Source of the DNA: SICU01 sp964408235
GTDB taxonomy: Archaea; Nanobdellota; Nanobdellia; Pacearchaeales; GW2011-AR1
Assembly (NCBI GenBank): GCA_964408235.1
Contig: CAYOYN010000005.1
Span: 1-53,288, forward strand
Direction of reading: 5' to 3'
Length of the DNA: 53,288 bases
The translations under genes and the position numbers were made by a program. Of the stretch, positions 45,765 through 53,288 are shown piece by piece. Below the pieces are notes generated by a model that did no database searches, was not told the DNA's origin, and saw nothing but the letters and a program-made list of their open reading frames with translations. Position 1 is the first letter of the stretch; every line of letters begins with the position of its first letter.

Positions 45765-46523
45765 ATGAATAAACTAAAACTTCTAACTGGATTAGTTAGG
45801 ACATACCATATTGATCAGTTGCTAAGTTATTATTTATTTAATAAAAATAAATGGCACCTTTTCAACCTAAAAAATAATAAAACTTACCTAGTCAGAGTCA
45901 AATCAAGAGATTTCAATACAATAAATGAAAATGAAATTGAAGAAAACTATAATAAATATCTAAAAGTTATAAAAAATCCCAAGGTCATAATTGATGTTGG
46001 GGCAAATATAGGGTGTTTTTCGATAGACTGCGCTAAAAATTTTAAAAATTGTCAAATTTATGCCTACGAACCATTCAAGGAGTCATTTGACTTAATGAAT
46101 ATTAATCTGAAGTTAAACAAAGTAAATAATGTAGTGGTAGAATGTGCTGCAATAACCGATAAAAATGGAACTGTTAATCTTGGAATATATGAGGGCATGT
46201 TTGAAGGAAACTCAATTGGACAGATTTGGGGTAAAACAACAACCGTAGAAAAAGTTAAATCTTCAAATCTTAAAGAAGTTTTTTCTAAAAACAACATAAA
46301 AAATTGTGATTTATTAAAATTGGATTGTGAAGGGTCTGAATATGAGATATTAGAAAATCTAGATAATAAGATTTTTGACAAAATTCAAAATATTCTTATG
46401 GAGTATCACTCCGGAAGGGAAGAAGTCTTAAGAAAGATCTTAGAAAATAAGAGGTTTAAGGTAATAATTGACAGATTAAGCCAAAAAACCGGCCTATTAA
46501 TTGCTTATAAAAAAGCGGATTAA
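45765..46523 (+). CDS. FkbM-family methyltransferase
   Basis: This 252-residue protein has the FkbM signature. Motif I is IDVGANIGCFSIDCAK (about 74-90), then YAYEPFKESFDLMNINLKLN, then DLLKLDCEGSEYEILENLDN (about 180-200). FkbM proteins O-methylate sugars or lipids. The N-terminal about 70 residues may guide substrate binding. It follows the GT2 gene by 3 bp in a likely shared transcript. It is one of four methyltransferases in the island. Confidence 0.87.
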   Translation: MNKLKLLTGLVRTYHIDQLLSYYLFNKNKWHLFNLKNNKTYLVRVKSRDFNTINENEIEENYNKYLKVIKNPKVIIDVGANIGCFSIDCAKNFKNCQIYAYEPFKESFDLMNINLKLNKVNNVVVECAAITDKNGTVNLGIYEGMFEGNSIGQIWGKTTTVEKVKSSNLKEVFSKNNIKNCDLLKLDCEGSEYEILENLDNKIFDKIQNILMEYHSGREEVLRKILENKRFKVIIDRLSQKTGLLIAYKKAD

Positions 46524-46557
46524 AAAGGTTTTAATATGGACTAATTTGTCTAAATAA

Positions 46558-47523
46558 ATGAAATCTTCTAAAAGTAAGACTTCTAATGGTAAAAAACCGC
46601 TTGTGGCAATAGTAATTGTTAATTGGAATGGTGGTCAAACAATAATTAACTGCATAAAGAGCTTAGAAATGACTGATTATCCAAATTACAAAGTAATTCT
46701 TGTAGATAATGGGTCTAGCGATGGTTCGCTTGAAAAGATAATAAAAATAAATCCTGAAATGGAAGTGATAAAACTAGACAAAAATTACGGATATACTATA
46801 GCTACTAATGTCGGTTGGAGATATGGATTGAAAAAACTTAAAGCAGATTATATCTGTGCAATGGATAGTGACATAGTAACAGTTCAAAGAAATTGGTTAA
46901 GTTTAGAGATTAATGAGCTTGAAAAGTCAAATGAAAGAGGAATAGGTTGTGGCAAATTAACTTTCCCTGATGGTAGAGTCCAATTACTATACTTTGAAAG
47001 AGAACATTCACAGTATCTTGAAAAGGATGTTGGGCAATATGATTTTGTTAGAGAGACTAAAGCTGTTGGGGGCGCATGTATCATCATCAAGAAAGAGGTA
47101 ATTCAAAAAATAGGTTATTACGATGAACATTTCTTTTATGGACCTAATGATATAGATTATTGTTTTAGAGCAAATATGGCTGGATTTAAAGTCATATATA
47201 ACGGATATGCAAAGTCAATTCACGTAGGTAGTTTTTCAGGGCGATCTGGCGCGAAGGACTTTATTTATGGACACCAAAGTTATGGGCAAATGGTTTTTTG
47301 GTTTAGGCATGGGAAATGGTTCGATAAAATAAATACTGTAAAAGAACAATTTATTAGAGTATTCCTTACAAGGGTAGACCCCTACAAGGCAAAGAGCTTG
47401 CATAATACTCTTTTCCACCTAACATTCTATAAAAGAGCTGGAAGTTTCCTTAAATCCTGGTGGAAGGCAGCAAGAGATTACAAAAAAGTCTTTAATGAAA
47501 CTTCTGCAAAATTAAGCAAATGA
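46558..47523 (+). CDS. Family 2 glycosyltransferase, rhamnosyltransferase-like
   Basis: This 321-residue GT2 has VAIVIVNWNGGQTIINCIKS, YKVILVDNGSSDGSLEKII and CAMDSDIVTVQRNWLS as donor site. KAVGGACIIIKKEVIQKIGY and FFYGPNDIDYCFRANMAGFK follow, the pattern of WbbL/rhamnosyl-type enzymes. The adjacent SDR at 47520 resembles RmlD, which would supply dTDP-rhamnose, in agreement. The TATA GGTTTTAATATGG centred 26 nt upstream supports a leaderless start. Confidence 0.85.
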   Translation: MKSSKSKTSNGKKPLVAIVIVNWNGGQTIINCIKSLEMTDYPNYKVILVDNGSSDGSLEKIIKINPEMEVIKLDKNYGYTIATNVGWRYGLKKLKADYICAMDSDIVTVQRNWLSLEINELEKSNERGIGCGKLTFPDGRVQLLYFEREHSQYLEKDVGQYDFVRETKAVGGACIIIKKEVIQKIGYYDEHFFYGPNDIDYCFRANMAGFKVIYNGYAKSIHVGSFSGRSGAKDFIYGHQSYGQMVFWFRHGKWFDKINTVKEQFIRVFLTRVDPYKAKSLHNTLFHLTFYKRAGSFLKSWWKAARDYKKVFNETSAKLSK

Positions 47524-48425
47524 TAAAAAAAATTCTTATAACCGGTTGCGGAGGAATGCTTGGTAGTTCTGTATACCCTTATCTTAAATCGAAAGGTTAT
47601 GAGGTAATGGCTACAGACATAGATTTAGATGAGGATTGGTTAAGCCAGCTAGATGTAAGAAATTTAGATGAAGCAACAGAAGTAGCCCTTAAATTCAAGC
47701 CAGATATAATTTTACATTTAGCCGCACTGACTAATTTGGAATATTGCGAAAACAATAAGGAAGATGCTCATAAAACCAACTATCTTGGTACTAGAAATAT
47801 GGCACTCATATCAAAAAAACTTAACATCCCGATGGTATATATCAGTACTGCAGGAGTATTTGATGGGAAAGCTGAAAGATATTCTGAAGAAGATTTTCCT
47901 AACCCCATTAATGTTTATGGAAAGACAAAACTCTATGCTGAAATTGCTGTGCAAAACCTACTAGAAAAATACTTTATTGTAAGAGCTGGATGGATGGTTG
48001 GTGGCGGAAAGAAAGACAAAAAATTTGTTTCGTATATGCTTTCACAAATTAAAGAGGGAAGACAAAAATTCAAAGTAGTAAACGATACTTACGGAACAAT
48101 AACTTATACCCTCGACTTTGCTAAAAACTTAGAAAAATTATTCAACACTAAACATTATGGCCTTTATCATATGGCTTGCCATGGAGACACGACAAGACAC
48201 GAAATGATGAAACACATATTAACACTTTTAGGAAAAGATCCAAATGCCATTGAACCAGTTTCAAGTGAATTTTTTAAAAAAGACTTTCCAGTACAGAGAG
48301 CTACTTCTGAAAGAATGGTAAATAAAAACCTGCAGTCTAAAAATATGGATAATATGGGCCATTGGAAAGATTCCCTAAAACATTATATTGAAAATGAGTG
48401 GGCTGAATTATATGAAAAAAGATAA
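47520..48425 (+). CDS. RmlD-like dTDP-4-dehydrorhamnose reductase (SDR)
   Basis: This 301-residue extended SDR has the NAD(P) motif TGCGGMLGSSVYPYL, the ILHLAALTNLEYCENNKEDA strand-helix, and the catalytic Y-x3-K in VYGKTKLYAEI (about 139-149). The RmlD pattern VYISTAGVFDG and YHMACHGDTTRHEMMKHI are also present. It would reduce dTDP-4-dehydro-L-rhamnose to dTDP-L-rhamnose. Other Rml enzymes are not in the window. It overlaps the GT2 stop by 4 nt, and the next methyltransferase starts 14 nt before its stop. Confidence 0.8.
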   Translation: MIKKILITGCGGMLGSSVYPYLKSKGYEVMATDIDLDEDWLSQLDVRNLDEATEVALKFKPDIILHLAALTNLEYCENNKEDAHKTNYLGTRNMALISKKLNIPMVYISTAGVFDGKAERYSEEDFPNPINVYGKTKLYAEIAVQNLLEKYFIVRAGWMVGGGKKDKKFVSYMLSQIKEGRQKFKVVNDTYGTITYTLDFAKNLEKLFNTKHYGLYHMACHGDTTRHEMMKHILTLLGKDPNAIEPVSSEFFKKDFPVQRATSERMVNKNLQSKNMDNMGHWKDSLKHYIENEWAELYEKR

Positions 48426-48936
48426 ATTAAACCTAGGTTCTGGTAACGACATAAAGAAAGATTATATCAATTTGGATTCTGTTAAACTACCTGGAGTTGA
48501 TGTAATTCACAATTTAAACAAATTTCCATGGCCTTTCAAAGATAATGAATTTTCTTTAATTTATTCATCGCATGTTTTAGAGCATTTAGATGGAATCATA
48601 AAGCCAATTGAGGAAATTTGGAGAATAAGCAAAAATGGTGCAAAAATAATGATAGAGGTCCCGATATTTCCAAGTGTTGGATCTATGGCAGACCCAACCC
48701 ATAAATCGTTTTATACCTATCAGACATTTAACTACTTTAGACCAAATGATGGATTAAACTACTATAGCAAAGCCAGATTTAGGATAATTAAAAGAAAAAT
48801 AATCTTTTCCAGATTACTACCATTTTTTACGTGGTTTTTCAATTTAAGCCAAAAAATGCAGAAGTTTTACGTATACTTCCTTAGTTTTTTAATTCCGGCT
48901 GAAGTTTTAAAGGTCGAATTAGAAACAATAAAATGA
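48412..48936 (+). CDS. Class I methyltransferase with short N-terminus
   Basis: This 174-residue protein starts at ATG 48412 (MKKDKLNLGSGNDIKKDYIN). The frame is open from 48388, but this start lets motif I (KLNLGSGNDI) fall at the N-terminus, as in the Methyltransf_11 branch fused to glycan clusters. FSLIYSSHVLEHLDGIIKPI and ISKNGAKIMIEVPIF complete the SAM fold. A hydrophobic C-terminal stretch may bind membrane. It overlaps both neighbours, by 14 nt with the SDR and 4 nt with the next GT2. Confidence 0.78.
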   Translation: MKKDKLNLGSGNDIKKDYINLDSVKLPGVDVIHNLNKFPWPFKDNEFSLIYSSHVLEHLDGIIKPIEEIWRISKNGAKIMIEVPIFPSVGSMADPTHKSFYTYQTFNYFRPNDGLNYYSKARFRIIKRKIIFSRLLPFFTWFFNLSQKMQKFYVYFLSFLIPAEVLKVELETIK

Positions 48937-49895
48937 CTTACTCCTTAGAAGACATTTCAGTAGTAATTGTCACATATAAAAGAGAAAAAGATTTAGAAAT
49001 AACGATCAAATCATTTAGCAAAAAAATTAAAGAAATTAAAGAGGTAATAGTAGTAGATAATAATCCGGATGGGAAAGCAAAGAAAATAATAGGCAAATTT
49101 TCAAATAAAAAATTAAAATATGTTGCATCAGAAAAAAATTCATTGACATTTGCCAGAAATTTAGGAGTAAGTAAAACAGATAAAAAATCTAAAATAATTA
49201 TCTTTTTAGATGACGATGTATCTCTTAAGGAAGGATACTTTGAAAACATATTAATGGTTTTTAATAAATACCCTGAGTCTAAAGGAGTTTCAGGATATTA
49301 TTTCCCTATAAAAAAGATAAATCGATTCGAAAATATATTAAGAAAAATATTTCGTATTGAAAACTGGACACTTAATAAAGCAAATGTACTATCTACATTT
49401 GGCGCTTCTTATCCATATAAACTGACAAAAATAATCAATGCAAAATGGCTTTCTGGATTTAATATGGCATATAAGAAGACAATATTAGAATCTGAAAAAT
49501 TTGATGAACGTTTCTTCAAATATTGTTTAGCAGAAGATTTTGAATTTAGCACAAGAATAAACAAGAAATATCCAAAAAGTCTTTTTATCACTCCTTATGC
49601 AAAGCTAATACACAGAACTTCTGAAGCTGGTAGGACTCCTAAGCCAGAGTTGATTTATATGAACCTAATTAATCACCTTTATATTCAATCAAAAAACTTG
49701 AATAATTTTCAAAATATACTTTCTTTATATCTCGCATTGTTAAGCATCACTTCTGTAAACATCGCAAAATTTTTGATTAAACCAAATGAAATAAATAAAA
49801 TTAAATTGAAGATATATTTTAACGCAATAATATACTCATTAAGCAGATTAGGAAAAATAAGAAGAGGTTTTATTGATTTACCTAATAAATTCTAA
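48933..49895 (+). CDS. Family 2 glycosyltransferase
   Basis: This 320-residue GT2 begins VVIVTYKREKDLEITIKSFS, has KEVIVVDNNPDGKAKKII and FLDDDVSLKEGYFENI as donor site, and NAKWLSGFNMAYKKTILESE with AEDFEFSTRINKKYP on the acceptor side. It is read from the methyltransferase stop (4 nt overlap). The 3' end is 37 bp before the second flippase. The gene is noticeably AT- and Lys-rich. Confidence 0.85.
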   Translation: MTYSLEDISVVIVTYKREKDLEITIKSFSKKIKEIKEVIVVDNNPDGKAKKIIGKFSNKKLKYVASEKNSLTFARNLGVSKTDKKSKIIIFLDDDVSLKEGYFENILMVFNKYPESKGVSGYYFPIKKINRFENILRKIFRIENWTLNKANVLSTFGASYPYKLTKIINAKWLSGFNMAYKKTILESEKFDERFFKYCLAEDFEFSTRINKKYPKSLFITPYAKLIHRTSEAGRTPKPELIYMNLINHLYIQSKNLNNFQNILSLYLALLSITSVNIAKFLIKPNEINKIKLKIYFNAIIYSLSRLGKIRRGFIDLPNKF

Positions 49896-49932
49896 TACAT
49901 ACACTTTTTAATATAAAATACGACATATTTTT

Positions 49933-51453
49933 ATGAATAACCAAGAAGACAAAAATGAAGTAAACTACTACCTTAAGCTATTAGTAAAATCTTCATTTTT
50001 CATATTGATTGCTTCAATAATATCTAAACTAGCAAGTTATGGATATAAAATTCTTATTGCTAGGTATTTGGGTGCTGAAATCTATGGTTTGTTTTCACTA
50101 GCGCTCATAGTAATAAGCTTGGTTTCATCCATAGCAGTTTTAGGCTTAGGAGACGGACTTGTAAGGTACGTTTCATTCTATAGAGGAAAAAAACAATTCG
50201 GGAAATTAAATAGGTTAATTATAAGCTCTAAAAAAATATTTCTTACTACGGGGATTATTAGCGCAATAGCCTTAATCTTATTTGCCCCTTTAATTGCTGA
50301 AAAAATATTTCATAGCGATAAATTTACACCCATTATAAGAGGTATGGCCATGGCCATGCCTTTCTTGCTACTTTCCAATTTGTACCTTGGAATACTCAAA
50401 GGTTTTGAAAAAATAAAGATATATTCAAGCCTCGTGAATATATACCAAAATAGTGCCAGATTTATTTTATTAGGACTTTTATTGCTTATAGGTTTTGATT
50501 TGAAAGCTATTTCAATATCTTACGTAGTCGTATTTATAGGCTTATTTTTAATATCTAGAAGTTATGCAAATAAAAATTTGATAAACTTGCCAGATCAAAA
50601 AATACCACCTTCTAAAAAAGTAATGCCTGAGGTATTGAGGTATTCTTGGCCATTAATATTCGTAGGAATACTTTATAGCATATTTTATTGGATAGACTCT
50701 TTATTTTTAGGATATTTAACTAATGCGGAAAATGTAGGGTTATACAATGCCGCAGTAACTTTGGTTGCCCTGTTTAGTATAGCGCCCGATTTATTTATGC
50801 AATTATTCTTTCCATTAATCGCAGTTAAATTTTCGGAAGGAAAAAAAGAGATTATAAGAAAATTAACTCAACAAGTGACAAAATGGATATATCTCTTAAA
50901 CATAATATTATTTTTACTTTTATTCCTATTTGCAGATAAATGGATAACAATTTTATTTGGAGAGGAATTTTTAGTTTCCACAAATATACTAAGGATTTTA
51001 GTTGTAGGCGCGTTGTTTTCTGGAGTTGTAGGAATATCTACTAACTTAATCTCCATTAAAGGAAAAACAAAACTAACACTATTAGACTTTACAATTTTTG
51101 CATTGGTAAACATAGCCCTAAATGCTTTATTAATCCCCCCTTATGGTATGGTTGGTGCTGCAGTTGCAACTTTAACCACTCAAGTAGCCTTTGCAATTAC
51201 ATTAGTTTTGCAAGTAAGAAGATTATACGGATTTAATCCAATCATATCAATTAGGAAAAGAATGAGTGCAATATTTGTGGGTTTCTTAATTGCTGGAACG
51301 TATTTAGTAAGAAATCAGTTAAGTATTATTATGACTATATTCTTTAGCATATTAATAAGTATATTATATTTGACTTCATTGTACTTCTTTAAATTATTTG
51401 ATGATGAAGACTTAAAGATATTTAGAAGCATAATAAATAAAATTAAGAGATGA
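49933..51453 (+). CDS. Second polysaccharide flippase (Wzx-like, MOP superfamily)
   Basis: This 506-residue protein has about 14 membrane helices. ASYGYKILIARYLGAEIYGL at the N-terminus, YLGILKGFEKIKIYSSLVNI and PPYGMVGAAVATLTTQVAFA are flippase marks. It is longer than the flippase at 35758-36981 and not a close copy. Two flippases suggest two different lipid-linked glycans or two pathways. A TATA-like TTTTAATATAAAA about 24 nt upstream predicts its own leaderless promoter. Its stop and that of the CgeB-like gene abut (51453/51454). Confidence 0.83.
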   Translation: MNNQEDKNEVNYYLKLLVKSSFFILIASIISKLASYGYKILIARYLGAEIYGLFSLALIVISLVSSIAVLGLGDGLVRYVSFYRGKKQFGKLNRLIISSKKIFLTTGIISAIALILFAPLIAEKIFHSDKFTPIIRGMAMAMPFLLLSNLYLGILKGFEKIKIYSSLVNIYQNSARFILLGLLLLIGFDLKAISISYVVVFIGLFLISRSYANKNLINLPDQKIPPSKKVMPEVLRYSWPLIFVGILYSIFYWIDSLFLGYLTNAENVGLYNAAVTLVALFSIAPDLFMQLFFPLIAVKFSEGKKEIIRKLTQQVTKWIYLLNIILFLLLFLFADKWITILFGEEFLVSTNILRILVVGALFSGVVGISTNLISIKGKTKLTLLDFTIFALVNIALNALLIPPYGMVGAAVATLTTQVAFAITLVLQVRRLYGFNPIISIRKRMSAIFVGFLIAGTYLVRNQLSIIMTIFFSILISILYLTSLYFFKLFDDEDLKIFRSIINKIKR

Positions 51454-53112
51454 TTACTTAAACTTATTAGAAATTTTTTCAAATAATTTTATTTTAGACC
51501 TTGAAAAGTCTCTTTTTATTATATGTTTTAAGAGATCTCTATTAAATAGCAAAGAATAAATTATTATTTTATAAGGGTAAGAATTTGCCCATAGCTTGCC
51601 TTGATTCTTTATCGCCAATAATTTGTCGCCGTAATATGGAAATAGAACATGTTCTATATTTTCTGTAGGGGTTAATGGAACCTTTGAAGTGCTGACTAAT
51701 GGGAGGGAGCTCATGACTGTATTTTCCCTCTTAACATGAATTGCTGGCTTTCCATAGTACATTGCTAAAAATTTTGGATAATTCTTCAAGAAATAATCCC
51801 TTTTTGCCATTAATTGAGCAATCTTTAGATTATCATAAAAATATTTTTTATCAAGATAGTCATAAGCATAATGCAATGCTAGACTACTGCAATCTCCAAT
51901 TATGCTAGACCTTACCAATAAATCTGAGGAACACATAGGCTTGTTAGTAAATTCTAATGCGTGAACTTGAAAATAATCTTTGTAAGGCAGATTTTTGTAT
52001 CTATTTTGTCTAAAACCAATATAATCATAGCCATTAGTTTTGTTAGAGAGGTAATCTTTGCCCTTCTTCAAATCACTCTTTGTAAGATAAATTACTTTTT
52101 TAGAAATTTTATCTAATCCTTTTATTCTAGGGCCATTTTTTTCAGCATAAGCTATGAGATTGCTTAATAAGTTATGATTAGAAAAATCCTTAGTGCTTCT
52201 CAAATAAGCTTTATTTGCAATGCTTTCTCTTTTCTTATCATTCTTCAGGTAATAATTTACTTGTGAGAGCAATTCATCTTTATTTTTGAAAGTTGCAATG
52301 TCTATGCCTTCCTTGAATGTCGGAAAATAACCTGAAGCATACTCTGTAAGACAAAAAGATTTGCAAGCATTAATTTCGAAAAACCTTTCTAATATATGTG
52401 TTCCGCCAAAATAATTTTGAGATAAACAAATATTTATTTTACTACGGTTGATTACTTCGATAAACCCTTTTTCATCTATTTCTCCACCAAAATGATCCTT
52501 GAATTCCGGATATCTCTGCCATGCTGCTCCAAAAACCCTAATATTTACACCGTTGTTCAAAAGGTGCCTCATATAATTTACTCTTTCGCTTTTTGGAGTT
52601 CCTACAAAACTAACATCTATATCTTTTTTCAGATTACTTGGCTTAAACTTCGTAATATCTGCACCACAACCATAGAATGCTTTCTTGCCACCTTTATCAG
52701 CTTGAGCAATATATGGGACCTGAGTAATCATAAAATAATCTATCATTGGAAAATAATTAATTGTATAATTATCAAATTTGTAATCATCATCTCCATTGTA
52801 ACAAAAGACGATACTATTTGGAAGAATCTTTTTTATTTTAATGAGAGTGTCTAAATCAAATTCATGATACATTAGCCATAAAAAAATGTAGTCCGGTTTT
52901 TCCTTTCTTAAAACTTCTAAAAACCTCTTATTCATTTCATCTTTACCATATTTGTAAAATATTTCTTGCGGGTCGAAAGTAATAACTTTTTGAAACTTAT
53001 CTCTTAAAGGTTGATCCCATAGCTGGTACGTATGCCATTTTTTATTATGACATGCCCATGCCGCATTAAGGACTTTTTTGTTAAGCTTTTTTTCACTAGA
53101 TGAAGATTTCAT
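51454..53112 (-). CDS. CgeB-like glycosyltransferase with unidentified C-terminal domain
   Basis: This is a 552-residue protein. Residues about 1-330 match the CgeB/DUF3880 type of GT-B enzyme: KPDYIFLWLMYHEFDLDTLI, FCYNGDDDYKFDNY, DVSFVGTPKSERVNYMRHLL and CLSQNYFGGTHILERFFEIN with the conserved E-R/F-E-I-N-A region. Residues about 340-552 are a second domain that I cannot place, with CSSDLLVRSSIIGDCSSLAL and TPTENIEHVLFPYYGDKLLA. The TATA AAATATAAAAAG about 27 nt upstream predicts a leaderless mRNA. The role is presumed glycan assembly from its position at the island end. Confidence 0.72.
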   Translation of the reverse strand: MKSSSSEKKLNKKVLNAAWACHNKKWHTYQLWDQPLRDKFQKVITFDPQEIFYKYGKDEMNKRFLEVLRKEKPDYIFLWLMYHEFDLDTLIKIKKILPNSIVFCYNGDDDYKFDNYTINYFPMIDYFMITQVPYIAQADKGGKKAFYGCGADITKFKPSNLKKDIDVSFVGTPKSERVNYMRHLLNNGVNIRVFGAAWQRYPEFKDHFGGEIDEKGFIEVINRSKINICLSQNYFGGTHILERFFEINACKSFCLTEYASGYFPTFKEGIDIATFKNKDELLSQVNYYLKNDKKRESIANKAYLRSTKDFSNHNLLSNLIAYAEKNGPRIKGLDKISKKVIYLTKSDLKKGKDYLSNKTNGYDYIGFRQNRYKNLPYKDYFQVHALEFTNKPMCSSDLLVRSSIIGDCSSLALHYAYDYLDKKYFYDNLKIAQLMAKRDYFLKNYPKFLAMYYGKPAIHVKRENTVMSSLPLVSTSKVPLTPTENIEHVLFPYYGDKLLAIKNQGKLWANSYPYKIIIYSLLFNRDLLKHIIKRDFSRSKIKLFEKISNKFK

Positions 53113-53221
53113 TAATTTGAAGCAAAAAACAGCTTTTTATATTTATTTGAGTAAAGTTATCAATTATTTGAATTTTAGTTAATTACGAAATCTTAATAAA
53201 GCATATCTTTATGGTTGAAAT

Positions 53222-53288
53222 ATGGTCGTTAAGAAAGCTCTTGTGACTGGTTCAAGCGGATTAGTAGGAAGTGAATCTGTAAAGTTCT
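53222..53288 (+). CDS. NAD-dependent epimerase/dehydratase (partial)
   Basis: Only 22 codons are visible before the window ends: MVVKKALVTGSSGLVGSESV. TGSSGLVG is the dinucleotide-binding TGxxGxxG of extended SDR sugar-nucleotide enzymes such as UDP-glucose epimerases. A TATA-like CTTAATAAAG about 26 nt upstream supports this ATG over the out-of-frame one at 53211. It probably continues the sugar-nucleotide part of the island. Confidence 0.75.
   Translation, partial: MVVKKALVTGSSGLVGSESVKF

Noticed and set aside
1..53288. CRISPR arrays, integrases, transposases
   Set aside because: No regularly spaced repeats or such protein motifs were seen despite the CARF-like gene.

Overview
The window is archaeal and looks like a small-genome DPANN lineage, most like Pacearchaeota or Woesearchaeota. 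This is inferred from gene content only. Supporting evidence includes archaeal ribosomal proteins (eL43, eL40, eS4, eL32, eL19), RNA polymerase subunit Rpo12, prefoldin alpha and beta, aIF5A, Spt5, an AglB/STT3 oligosaccharyltransferase and SepF with FtsZ. AMP phosphorylase plus a ribose-1,5-bisphosphate-isomerase-like protein fits the type III RuBisCO nucleotide-salvage route common in these lineages. The DNA is AT-rich, genes are tightly packed, and I see no CRISPR array, transposase or integrase.

Layout. 1-9.8 kb: information-processing and cell-division genes (sepF, pfdB, rpoP, eL43, tRNA-Pro, uL11, spt5, secE, ftsZ, FKBP, aIF5A, eL40), a site-2 protease and several small unknowns. 9.8-11.6 kb: the uL1-uL10-uL12 stalk operon. 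11.65-11.86 kb: a 100-N scaffold gap flanked by an exact 55-bp direct repeat, probably an assembly artefact. 12-16.2 kb: tRNA-Ser, AMP phosphorylase, an AI-2E-type exporter, DoxX and unknowns. 16.3-27.6 kb: one long ribosomal-protein operon (uL3 to uL15, with SUI1 and an added zinc-ribbon gene). 27.6-32.2 kb: a VIT/CCC1-like transporter, SecY, an EMC3/DUF106 protein, prefoldin alpha, the R15P-isomerase-like protein and a SpoIIM/DUF95 protein. 32.3 kb to the end: a surface-glycan and N-glycosylation island with AglB, two flippases, an Alg13/Alg14 pair, at least seven further glycosyltransferases, four methyltransferases, an asparagine-synthase-type amidotransferase and two sugar-nucleotide SDR enzymes.

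Expression. Most first genes of transcription units have a TATA-like box centred 24-28 nt before the start codon, which predicts leaderless mRNAs. Genes inside operons overlap by 1-4 nt or carry GGAG/GAGG Shine-Dalgarno sites. Three ribosomal-protein units (Spt5-uL11, uL1 and uL3) break the rule. They have leaders of about 40-80 nt, and each contains a hairpin, which makes them candidate regulatory RNAs. Two divergent gene pairs (28.1 kb and 44.9 kb) have start codons exactly 51 bp apart around one near-palindromic TATA box, so one element may drive both leaderless genes.

Oddities. uL10 is cut short at its C-terminus while uL11 has an Ala/Pro-rich tail. uL22 starts with a His-rich extension. 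The usual rnp1 and adk genes are absent from their conserved positions. All functional calls come from reading motifs and gene order by eye; no database search was run.
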